NCBI GenBank assembly: GCA_964483145.1
Contig: CAZAAK010000061.1
Location: forward strand, 1-14,571
Source: Colimorpha sp964483145
GTDB taxonomy: Bacteria > Bacteroidota > Bacteroidia > Bacteroidales > P3
Length of the DNA stretch: 14,571 bases
Direction: 5' to 3'
Positions 8,150 to 14,521 of the stretch are shown piece after piece (the stretch's first letter is position 1; every line of letters starts with the position of its first letter). The notes under the pieces are model-generated. The model was not told the origin of the DNA and did no database searches. It worked only from the letters and a program-made list of their open reading frames with translations. The translations under genes were made by a program, and so were the position numbers.

Positions 8150-8721
8150 TCTTTTTGCAGCTCTTTTGGACTTTCCTCAAAATTGGCCTTTTCACTTTTG
8201 GCGGCGGGGCAGCTATGGTGTCTCTGATTCAAAGTGAGGTAACTGTCCATCACCAGTGGATTACAACTCAGGAGTATACCGATATTTTGGCCATCTCGCA
8301 GATGACCCCTGGCCCTATCGGCATCAACACCGCTACCTACACCGGCTATACTGCTGTGCTCAATGCCGGTTACTCTCATGCGCTTGCCGTTGTGGGATCG
8401 TTGTTGGCCTCCTTTGCCGTGATTTTGCTCCCTGCACTGCTTATGGTCTTGGCAGTGCAATTCTTGCAACGCTATCGCAACAATGTATACATCAATAGTG
8501 TATTCCGTTTGCTACGTATTGTAGTGGTTGGTGTAATTGCCGCCGCAGCTTTGCAGTTGGCTACCCCGCAGAGCTTCGGGCAGCCCGCCGTCAGCTTGCA
8601 TTTCATCACCAGTGTGGTTATCTTTGTGGCGGTCTTTACTCTTTCGTTACTCAAAAAAAATCCTATTTGGCTGATGTTGGCCTCGGGGGTTGCCGGCCTG
8701 CTGCTTTACGGATTAGTTTGA
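8146..8721 (+). CDS. Chromate-family (CHR) transporter, second of a two-gene pair
   Basis: This 191-residue partner of the upstream gene shows the same motif order: FLQLFWTFLKIGLFTFGGGA, then ILAISQMTPGPIGINTATYTGY (the better-conserved PGP...N block), then hydrophobic helices. Overlapping start and stop codons (ATGA, 8146-8149) link it to the first gene, so the pair probably forms a heterodimer, as is usual for short CHR proteins. The 3' end (LLYGLV) runs into the first unit of a 29-bp tandem array, and its stop TGA at 8719-8721 falls within that unit. Substrate specificity is unknown. The gene is convergent with aroA. Confidence 0.9.
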   Translation: MIFLQLFWTFLKIGLFTFGGGAAMVSLIQSEVTVHHQWITTQEYTDILAISQMTPGPIGINTATYTGYTAVLNAGYSHALAVVGSLLASFAVILLPALLMVLAVQFLQRYRNNVYINSVFRLLRIVVVGVIAAAALQLATPQSFGQPAVSLHFITSVVIFVAVFTLSLLKKNPIWLMLASGVAGLLLYGLV

Positions 8722-8904
8722 GCTCGTCCCGAATCTACGGATTAGTTCGGGCTCGTCCCGAATTTGCGGATCAGTTCGGGCTCGTCCCGAATTTGCGGAT
8801 CAGTTCGGGCTCGTCCCGAATTTACGGATCAGTTCGGGCTCGTCCCAGATCTACGGATCAGTTCGAGCTCGTCCCGAATCTACGGATTAGCTTGAGCTCG
8901 TCCC
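8711..8904. repeat. 29-bp tandem array with small hairpins, between convergent genes
   Basis: Units start at 8711, 8740, 8769, 8798, 8827 and 8856, each 29 bases, with a partial seventh from 8885. The typical inner unit contains TTCGGG-CTCGT-CCCGAA, a 6-bp stem with a 5-base loop that is the same on both strands. Units 2-4 have an intact stem; units 1, 5, 6 and 7 carry mismatches. The outer units share GAGCTC where inner units have GGGCTC. The first unit contains the 3' end of the second CHR gene, and the sixth contains the aroA stop. The period is not a multiple of three, so this is not a coding repeat. A bidirectional transcription barrier or an expanding minisatellite are both possible. 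Confidence 0.9.
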
Positions 8905-10105
8905 AAAATTTGGGGAACGATTTACTCACAACCTCTGGGCTGTCAATGGCTATGCTGGGGTATTTTAGCGACAGTACCCCAAAAGCCATGGCTATGCGGT
9001 GGTCGTTTCGGCTGTTTACCACCTCGGTAGGATGCAACTCGGCAGGGGTGAGGACGATTTCACCGCCACCGCTGGTCATGCAACCCCTCATTTTCGTTAG
9101 TTCGGTTTGCAAGGCCGACAGCCGGTCCGACTCCTTGTAGCTGAGGTTCTTCGCTCCTTTGAGCCGTGCCTTGATGCCTAGTGCAGCGCAGGTGACCACT
9201 ACCGCAGGTACCAAGTCGGGATAATCTAGGAAATTATACTCGAACGTATTTTGGTAGTTGCCCGTACCCATGATGGTAATCGAGCGAGTGTTTTTGTGGT
9301 ATGGCGACTTTACCTCGCAACTCTGCACCCCAAAGTGTTCGTATATTTCTGCCACTACTTTATCCCCTTGGCTCGAGCTGCGCGTGAGCCCCTGCATCCG
9401 CATCCTCACCCCGGGCAATAGCGCCGCGGCGGCATAGATATAGGAGGCGGCTGTCCAGTCGCGCTCTATCTCTATCACTTTGTGCTTTAGGTGGGCCATG
9501 CAGCGGAGTGGCTCTACCCGGTAAACTCGGTTGTTGGCATTTACCGTGGCTTCTATCCCCGCTTGGTTGAGTATGGCGCGTGTCATCTCTATATAGGGCC
9601 TGGATGATGCTCGCCCAGTGAGTGTTAGGGTGATTCCGCCAGGCAGTATCCCCCCCACCAGCAGCATGGCGCTAACAAACTGGCTGCTGGCTACCGGGTC
9701 TATCTCCGCCATTCGATGGTCCGGTATGCACCCCTTGATGCTAACGGGCAAAAAACCCTCTTCGCCTTTGCAAACTATCTCACTGCCCAGCCCTCTAAGG
9801 CAGTCTATCAGGGGCGACATGGGCCGTTTCAATAGGCGCTCATCTCCCGTGAGGATATGCTCCCCCGGCGTAAAGGCTAGTAGCGCCATCACAAAACGCG
9901 CTACTGCGCCCGCATTGTGGCAATAGTAGTAGTTCGATGCCCCGCTCTTTATCTGTGTAAGAAGGGTTTGTAGCAGCCGTGTGTCGTCGGCTTCCGAGAG
10001 CTTCCTTATCACAAAACCAGAGCCTGTTACATGATTAATTACCAACCATCGGTTGCTGATGCTTTTCGACGCCGGCAAGCTTATCTGCAGGTCGTTGGTC
10101 CTCAT
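8858..10105 (-). CDS. aroA: 3-phosphoshikimate 1-carboxyvinyltransferase (EPSP synthase)
   Basis: This 415-residue enzyme joins phosphoenolpyruvate to shikimate-3-phosphate in the shikimate pathway in the cytoplasm. It contains LPASKSISNR near the N-terminus (the LPGSKSxSNR site). CHNAGAVARF follows in the position of GNAGTAMRP, then RPMSPLIDCLR, SSQFVSAMLL, SRPYIEMT, DWTAASYIYAAAA, YPDLVPAVVV, KESDRLSAL and NDHRIAMAFGVLS. These are the conserved blocks in the expected order. The usual Thr of NAGTAMR is replaced by Ala, which is noted as a finding. The ATG overlaps the stop of the sigma-54 activator by 4 bases, so the two are probably translationally coupled. The last few residues (about FGTSSN) are coded by the 29-bp array, and the stop lies inside it. 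Identity is clear from the motifs. Confidence 0.95.
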   Translation of the reverse strand: MRTNDLQISLPASKSISNRWLVINHVTGSGFVIRKLSEADDTRLLQTLLTQIKSGASNYYYCHNAGAVARFVMALLAFTPGEHILTGDERLLKRPMSPLIDCLRGLGSEIVCKGEEGFLPVSIKGCIPDHRMAEIDPVASSQFVSAMLLVGGILPGGITLTLTGRASSRPYIEMTRAILNQAGIEATVNANNRVYRVEPLRCMAHLKHKVIEIERDWTAASYIYAAAALLPGVRMRMQGLTRSSSQGDKVVAEIYEHFGVQSCEVKSPYHKNTRSITIMGTGNYQNTFEYNFLDYPDLVPAVVVTCAALGIKARLKGAKNLSYKESDRLSALQTELTKMRGCMTSGGGEIVLTPAELHPTEVVNSRNDHRIAMAFGVLSLKYPSIAIDSPEVVSKSFPKFWDELKLIRRFGTSSN

Positions 10106-11394
10106 ACCTCTATGTCGTATTCCTTGATTTTGCGGTAGAGGGTGCGCTCGCTGATGTGAAGTTCCTTGGCAGCTGCCGTGCGTTTGCCCCCATGCCGCTC
10201 CAGCGCCAGCCGTATAGCCTTTTTCTCCCGCTCCTCCAAGGCCAGCGGTTCGTCCTCCACCACTTCCGAATCTTGGAATATCTCTTCTTCCGCCCCCTCC
10301 ACACTTGTGGGGTGGATCACTTGCAAGGCATTGTCCCCCCCGCTATGGGCCGTCTCTATCAAGGAGTATTCGGGGCGTGACGGGTGGGTGGTGACGGATG
10401 CGTTTGCAGGTGGGTTCTCGTTTAGCGGTAGGCCCCCAGCCAACTGGGCCACGGCTTGCCGTAGCTCCCCAATTTCGCTCCGCAGCTCGCTTATCATCTG
10501 CCCCATCGAGAGGGCTTTTAGCAAGAGTTCTCGGTCGCTGATGCCCCCCGAAGCCGTCGTGTCACCCCCTCTGCTGTAAAGCGTAGGCATCTTTTCCTCG
10601 GGCACATAGCTCATGTAATTCTCTAGAATGGCTCGGGTGATATTGCGCTCTGTTTCAACCACCGAAACCTGCTCGGTAACATTCTTCAGCTCGCGGATGT
10701 TCCCGTACCAAGGGTAGTTCATCAGATACTCCCTCCCGTCCTCGGTCAGGAAAATGGGCGGCATGTGATATTTCTCCGCCACATCGCTACTGAACTTGCG
10801 AAAAAGCAGGGGTATGTCCTCCTTGCGTTCGCGCAGAGGGGGGATGCTGATGGATATTTGCTGTAGGCGGTAGTATAGGTCCTCGCGAAAGTGCCCTCCC
10901 CGCACGGCTGCTATCAAGTCAACATTGGTGGCTGCCACCACTCGTACGTTTACCTTCATGGCGGTGGACGAACCTACGGGTATTATCTCCCCGTTTTCCA
11001 ACACCCGCAACAACTTCACTTGCATCGCTAGTGGCAATTCCCCTATCTCGTCTAGGAAGATGGTCCCCCCGTCGGCCTCTTCAAAATAGCCTTTCCGGTT
11101 GCGATCGGCTCCCGTAAAAGCCCCTTTCACATGCCCAAAAAGCTCACTTTCTATCGTCCCCTCGGGTATTGCACCGCAGTTCACCGATACCAACCCTTTG
11201 CCCCCTTTGACATGCTTGCGCAAGCTGTTTTCGTGTATGATGCGCGAAAAAACATCTTTGCCCACCCCGCTCTCTCCATTTATCAGGATGCTCAGGTCGG
11301 TAGGCGCCACCTGTATGGCTTTGTGCAAGGCCATCAGCAGCTTGGGGTCGTTGCCTATGATTCCGTATCGCGATTTTAATGTATTCAGGTCCAT
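10102..11394 (-). CDS. Sigma-54-dependent activator (PspF-like AAA+ and Fis HTH), no sensor domain
   Basis: This 430-residue protein would activate sigma-54 (RpoN) promoters. The AAA+ domain begins close to the N-terminus. It has Walker A GESGVGKD (residues 40-47), the sigma-54 contact loop GAFTGA (91-96), Walker B GGTIFLDEIGE (109-119) and FREDLYYRLQQISISIPPLRER. There is no receiver, PAS or GAF domain ahead of it; only about 12 residues precede the AAA+ part. A linker of about 130 residues, including a Leu/Glu-rich possible coiled coil (about 289-320), leads to a C-terminal Fis-type HTH (KAIRLALERHGGKRTAAAKE, then ISERTLYRKI). Such a domain plan usually depends on another protein for control. 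It lies 50 bases after dnaG and overlaps aroA by 4 bases. In Bacteroidota a gene of this kind is often near lptE and secG, neither of which is here. Target promoters are unknown. Confidence 0.93.
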   Translation of the reverse strand: MDLNTLKSRYGIIGNDPKLLMALHKAIQVAPTDLSILINGESGVGKDVFSRIIHENSLRKHVKGGKGLVSVNCGAIPEGTIESELFGHVKGAFTGADRNRKGYFEEADGGTIFLDEIGELPLAMQVKLLRVLENGEIIPVGSSTAMKVNVRVVAATNVDLIAAVRGGHFREDLYYRLQQISISIPPLRERKEDIPLLFRKFSSDVAEKYHMPPIFLTEDGREYLMNYPWYGNIRELKNVTEQVSVVETERNITRAILENYMSYVPEEKMPTLYSRGGDTTASGGISDRELLLKALSMGQMISELRSEIGELRQAVAQLAGGLPLNENPPANASVTTHPSRPEYSLIETAHSGGDNALQVIHPTSVEGAEEEIFQDSEVVEDEPLALEEREKKAIRLALERHGGKRTAAAKELHISERTLYRKIKEYDIEV

Positions 11395-11444
11395 GCTATT
11401 CCTTTCTTTTGATTCAGGTTTCTTGGTTGTAGCGCCACTGCTGG

Positions 11445-13691
11445 TTAGGCAAAAACGCGGTTAAGCTTCTGGCAGACCGCTTTTCGCAATTCAGTCAGCT
11501 GCTGGCGTTCGGCCATCAGTATCATCATGTCGTCCTCGTTCTTGCATTCGCGTAGCTTGTAGCTGTTTATCTCTAGTTTTTGGTCCAGCTTTTTCTGTTT
11601 GAACGTAAGGATGGATTGGTCTATATCCTCCTTCAAGTGAGTGTCCATTTGCGGTACCAAAATGTGCTTCTTCTCGTACCATTGTTTGCTAACAGTGTAC
11701 GCATCAATCATCAGCGACAGGGCTGTGTTCCGCAGCTGCACGTCGGCCGTAGCCGCAAAAAAGTTGGCATCCGGTAGCGGCTGCCTACCCTCCAGCGCCT
11801 GGTGGTAAAGGTCGAAAATGGTTTGATAGACCGGGTCGTCGAACGTAAGCTCATCCCCGCAGACTTCATCTACTATCAACTCCGCAGTGCTCACAGTAAC
11901 CTCTTCTGGCTCGTCCCTGTCGTTCAGAACCTCTATGGTAACCTCTTTATTCCCATAATTTAGCAGCAGCCAAATCAAGTGCTTCTCTTGCGCCTGGGCA
12001 GGTTTTTGCAGCGTAGCAGTCTGCCCCGGAAATGTTTGCGCCGGAAAAGTTTGCGCCGGAAAAGTTTGCCCCGCAGTAGCCTGCCCCGCAGCAGCTTGCC
12101 CTGCAGAAGCTTGCCCTGCAGAAGCTTGCCCCGCAGAAGCTTGCCCCGCAGTAGCTTGCGCCGCAGTAGCTTGCGCCGCAGTAGCTTGCGCCGCAGTAGC
12201 TTGCGCCGGAAATGTTTGCCCTGCAGCAGTTTGTCCCGCACTGTAGGGCGCCCCTGGGGGGTAGAGCCCCTCGCCACCCGTACCCGCCCGAGTGCCGGAC
12301 GCGGGGGCTGTGCCCGCCTCTGCCGCTTCTCTACCCGATGCAGCCTTCGCCTCACGCTCTCTCTCTTCCTTCCAGGCTTTCATGGCATTTGCCGCCATCG
12401 TCTTGCCCAACTCCTGCATGAGCACCTGCTCCGACATGTGCAACTTGTATGCGGTTTGCCGGATATATTCCTGCCGCTCCAACAGGTCCCCCACTAGGGC
12501 AATGGTGCGGACTATCTCCTTGAGAACCTCGGCTTTGCGAATGGGGTCGTTCTGCACATCCTCCAGGAGCACCCGTGTCTTGAACTGGATGAAATTCTCC
12601 TCGCATCTAGCCAAATATTGCTGCAATTGCGTGGAACCGTATTTTTGTGCATAGCTGTCCGGGTCCTCGCCATCGGGGAATAGCACCACCCGCACATGCA
12701 TCCCCTCTTCAAACAGCAGGTTTACCGCTCGCAGTGCCGCTTTGATGCCTGCCGAGTCGCCGTCGTAGAGCACTGTCACGTTCGGCGTGTATCGCTTGAT
12801 CAGGCGTATCTGCTCCTTGGTGAGCGATGTCCCGCACGAGGCTACCGTGTTGCATACCCCACTTTGATGCATCGACACCACGTCCACATTCCCCTCTACC
12901 AGGTAGCATTTGTCGGCTTTGCTAATGGCATTTTTGGCTTGGAAAAGACCATAGAGAATATGGCTTTTGTTGTAGATCTCCGAGTCGGGCGAATTAACAT
13001 ACTTGGCTGCCTGCTTCTCCTTGGAAAGTATTCGCCCGCTGAAGCCCATCACACGCCCCGAAATGCTAAATATCGGAAACATCACCCGCCCTCTAAACCG
13101 GTCGTACGCCCTGCCGTCCTCTTTAAAAATGGTCAGCCCTGTCTTTTCGAGCACCTGGTCCGAATAGCCACACCCGCGGGCATGGTCGGTAAAGTCGCTC
13201 CAACTATCCTTGCAATAACCCAACCCAAAGGCTTTGATTATTTCGTCGCTCATCCCGCGCTGGTGAAAATAACTCAACCCAATGCTCCGCCCCATCTCGT
13301 CATCGTGCAGCACCTGGGCAAAGTATTTTTGGGCAAACTCACTGACATGGAACAGGCTGTCGCGTTCGTTTTGGCGCTCCTTCTGCTCCGTGGTCATCTC
13401 CTCTTCGGCTATCTCGATGTTGTATTTTCGGGCTAGGTAGCGCAGCGATTCGGGGTAGGTGTAGTGCTCGTGCTCCATCAGGAATCCTACGGCATTGCCC
13501 GACTTGCCGCAACCAAAACATTTAAAGATGCCTTTGCTAGGGGATACATAGAACGAGGGGGTCTTTTCGTTGTGAAAAGGGCAACAGCCTATGTGGTTAG
13601 CCCCACGCTTTTTCAGCGACACAAATTCGCCTATCACCTCCTCGATATGGGTGGCGTCCATGATGCGATCTATTGTATCCTTGCTAATCAT
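11445..13691 (-). CDS. dnaG: DNA primase DnaG with a tandem-repeat linker
   Basis: The protein is 748 residues from the Met at 13691 (MISKDTIDRIMDATHIEEVI), the standard DnaG start. A longer reading frame to 13895 would add 68 residues coded by upstream repeat and promoter DNA, so it is rejected. DnaG makes RNA primers at the replication fork. The zinc-binding domain has Cys37, His40, Cys58 and Cys61 (CPFHNEKTPSF, CFGCG). The catalytic core contains GRVMFPIFSISGRVMGFSGR, and the TOPRIM site has Glu266 (YLVEGNVDVV) and the Asp310-x-Asp312 motif (YDGDSAG), with a further acidic patch at FPDGEDPDSY. All metal-binding residues are present, so the enzyme should be active. The C-terminal helicase-binding part begins near 570. 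Between it and the core is a linker of about 75 residues coded by a 15-bp repeat. The gene is followed 50 bases later by the sigma-54 activator. Confidence 0.95.
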   Translation of the reverse strand: MISKDTIDRIMDATHIEEVIGEFVSLKKRGANHIGCCPFHNEKTPSFYVSPSKGIFKCFGCGKSGNAVGFLMEHEHYTYPESLRYLARKYNIEIAEEEMTTEQKERQNERDSLFHVSEFAQKYFAQVLHDDEMGRSIGLSYFHQRGMSDEIIKAFGLGYCKDSWSDFTDHARGCGYSDQVLEKTGLTIFKEDGRAYDRFRGRVMFPIFSISGRVMGFSGRILSKEKQAAKYVNSPDSEIYNKSHILYGLFQAKNAISKADKCYLVEGNVDVVSMHQSGVCNTVASCGTSLTKEQIRLIKRYTPNVTVLYDGDSAGIKAALRAVNLLFEEGMHVRVVLFPDGEDPDSYAQKYGSTQLQQYLARCEENFIQFKTRVLLEDVQNDPIRKAEVLKEIVRTIALVGDLLERQEYIRQTAYKLHMSEQVLMQELGKTMAANAMKAWKEEREREAKAASGREAAEAGTAPASGTRAGTGGEGLYPPGAPYSAGQTAAGQTFPAQATAAQATAAQATAAQATAGQASAGQASAGQASAGQAAAGQATAGQTFPAQTFPAQTFPGQTATLQKPAQAQEKHLIWLLLNYGNKEVTIEVLNDRDEPEEVTVSTAELIVDEVCGDELTFDDPVYQTIFDLYHQALEGRQPLPDANFFAATADVQLRNTALSLMIDAYTVSKQWYEKKHILVPQMDTHLKEDIDQSILTFKQKKLDQKLEINSYKLRECKNEDDMMILMAERQQLTELRKAVCQKLNRVFA
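12013..12237 (-). repeat. 15-bp tandem repeat coding a Gln-rich pentapeptide linker in DnaG
   Basis: Fifteen units of 15 bases lie in frame. They code for pentapeptides such as AQATA, GQASA, GQTFP and AQTFP at about DnaG residues 485-560. Subtypes occur in runs: four adjacent units read GCAGTAGCTTGCGCC on the plus strand, two read GGAAAAGTTTGC followed by GCC or CCC, and neighbouring GCAGAAGCTTGC units differ in one base. Runs of near-identical units indicate recent local duplication. The period is a multiple of three, so copy changes keep the frame. The region lies between the TOPRIM core and the helicase-binding domain, so it acts as a flexible tether rather than a catalytic part. Confidence 0.93.
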
Positions 13692-13739
13692 CTGTCTGTG
13701 TGTTTGTTCCGGCAGACCCGCACGAACTGGTCCACTTTG

Positions 13740-13747
13740 CAAATATA
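13740..13747 (-). promoter_or_regulatory. Candidate -7 element of the dnaG promoter
   Basis: On the minus strand, bases 13747-13740 read TATATTTG, a perfect match to the Bacteroidota -7 element TAnnTTTG. The sequence 19 bases upstream does not match TTTG. Transcription would start near 13733, about 42 bases before the dnaG ATG. An 11-bp inverted repeat begins four bases upstream of this element. The absence of a good -33 element keeps confidence moderate. Confidence 0.45.
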
Positions 13748-13750
13748 CAA

Positions 13751-13781
13751 AAAAATATCTGACATTTTGACAGATATTTTT
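13751..13781. repeat. 11-bp A/T-rich inverted repeat over the dnaG promoter
   Basis: AAAAATATCTG (13751-13761) and CAGATATTTTT (13771-13781) pair perfectly around a 9-base centre, ACATTTTGA. The position, immediately upstream of the -7 element at 13740-13747, would cover the -33 region. It could be an operator for a dimeric regulator or simply a stem, and no protein can be named. Confidence 0.6.
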
Positions 13782-13798
13782 ATTCTTTTGTTTTTTTC

Positions 13799-14049
13799 CG
13801 TCGCGATTTCTCAGCACGATTTCTCGTCGCGAATTTTCAGCATGATTTTCCAGCATGACTTTCTCAGCACGACTTTTCAGCATGATTTTCAGCACGCTTT
13901 CTCATCATGACTTTTCAGCATGACTTTTCATCATGAATTTTCCAGCACGCTTTCTCAGCATGAATTTTCCAGCATGATTTTTCAGCATGACTTTTCAGCA
14001 TGACTTTCTCAGCACGACTTTTCAGCATGAATTTTCAGCGCGATTTTTT
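13799..14049. repeat. Array of about 19 copies of a roughly 13-bp unit upstream of dnaG
   Basis: Consensus unit is CAGCATGACTTTT, with C/T at position 6, C/A/T at position 9 and a variable T-run end (CTTTCT or ATTTT). Nineteen consecutive units of 12-14 bases run without spacers from 13799 to 14049. Units differ at few positions, and the first three and the last are most diverged (CGTCGCGA, CAGCGCGA). The array starts about 100 bases upstream of the dnaG ATG and merges with an 11-bp array on its right. Frames through it give only repetitive low-complexity peptides, so it is not regarded as coding. Confidence 0.9.
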
Positions 14050-14160
14050 CGCCGTAGCTTCGCCGTAGCTTCGCTCCATCTTCGGTATATCCTCGGTGTA
14101 TGTTCGGTATTACTCCCCCCTGCACCGAGGATATACCGAGGATATACCGAGGATATACCG
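14048..14160. repeat. 11-bp-periodic array with a 17-bp inverted repeat
   Basis: Six 11-base units read left to right from 14048: TTCGCCGTAGC twice, TTCGCTCCATC, TTCGGTATATC, CTCGGTGTATG and TTCGGTATTAC. After a C-rich centre (14114-14123), ACCGAGGATAT occurs three times plus a partial copy (14124-14160). The right half is the reverse complement of part of the left half: bases 14082-14098 and 14123-14139 form a perfect 17-bp inverted repeat. The result is a large hairpin candidate with a 24-base loop. The 11-bp period is near one DNA turn. Confidence 0.88.
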
Positions 14161-14300
14161 TCGATGAGACGAAGCTGGGGTGGAGTTTCCCGCCTCAGCG
14201 GAAACGGAATATAGACGGAGGGGAGGGGAGGTTTTGGCGGTTTTCGGGGAAAAGGTTCTGGTGGCCCTGGGGGGGTGTTTGGGTGAGCTTTTGGGCGGTT
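14161..14300. other. Non-coding stretch with a bulged hairpin and G-rich tract
   Basis: Bases 14185-14205 fold into GTTT / AAAC and CCGC / GCGG stems with one bulged C and a CTCA loop. A G-rich tract follows at 14217-14231 (GG-A-GGGG-A-GGGG-A-GG), with further G-runs at about 14246-14249 and 14269-14275. Only two-layer or mixed-run quadruplexes are possible with short loops, so quadruplex formation is a weak suggestion. No gene is seen. Confidence 0.45.
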
Positions 14301-14406
14301 CTGCCAAAAAATTCTGGCATTTATGCCAGAAAATTGATAAGTTTTTGGCAGCGTAATGTGCTAATACACAGTTCGTAAAACTCGTTCTGCCAGAAATGCC
14401 AGAAAA
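14301..14406. repeat. Nested inverted repeats sharing the TGCCAGAA element
   Basis: Outer arms CTGCCAAAAA (14301-14310) and TTTTTGGCAG (14342-14351) are perfect inverted copies. Inside them lies the palindrome-like TTCTGGCAT-TT-ATGCCAGAA (14312-14331). Two more direct copies, TGCCAGAAA and TGCCAGAAAA, follow at 14388-14406. In total TGCCA or its complement TGGCA occurs six times in about 105 bases. This is either a structured RNA 3' end or a multi-site operator. No gene is seen. Confidence 0.6.
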
Positions 14407-14427
14407 TTTTGCCCAAACTTTGTAGGA

Positions 14428-14521
14428 ATGAGGAGTGAGGAATGAGGAATGAGAATTAGATTTGGAGTAATACGAAAAGCATCTAAAAGAAAATTCTCAT
14501 TCCTAACTCCTAATTCCTTAT
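14428..14521. repeat. Long imperfect inverted repeat, MITE-like
   Basis: Left arm 14428-14457 and right arm 14492-14521 pair over about 30 bases with a few mismatches and G-T pairs. The inner 13 bases, AGGAATGAGAATT and AATTCTCATTCCT, match perfectly. The arms are built from short tandem GAGGAAT-type repeats, and the loop is 34 bases. A small non-autonomous transposable element, or a slippage-prone repeat, is possible. No target-site duplication or transposase is seen. Confidence 0.55.

Noticed and set aside
8711..8904. CRISPR array, because of the 29-bp period
   Set aside because: Units are adjacent with no unique spacers between them, and no cas genes are present in the window.
11979..12497. 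Plus-strand and alternate minus-frame reading frames rich in RRKLL-type or RRSSL-type repeats
   Set aside because: They are frames through the 15-bp repeat of dnaG, which has clear domains in its own frame.
13692..13895. N-terminal extension of DnaG by 68 residues
   Set aside because: The extra codons come from promoter and 13-bp repeat DNA, and MISKDTIDRI is the usual DnaG start, so the extension is not real.
13799..14160. Replication origin suggested by iteron-like repeats next to a primase gene
   Set aside because: I see no DnaA-box cluster (TTATCCACA-like) and no dnaA or rep gene here; dnaG location does not mark origins.
13812..14214. Plus-strand reading frames with repeated QHDF or similar peptides
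   Set aside because: They simply translate the 13-bp and 11-bp arrays and have no independent coding signal.
14342..14362. Sigma-54 promoter resembling TTGGCAG...TGTGCT
   Set aside because: GG and GC are separated by 11 bases rather than the required 10, and the flanking bases match poorly.
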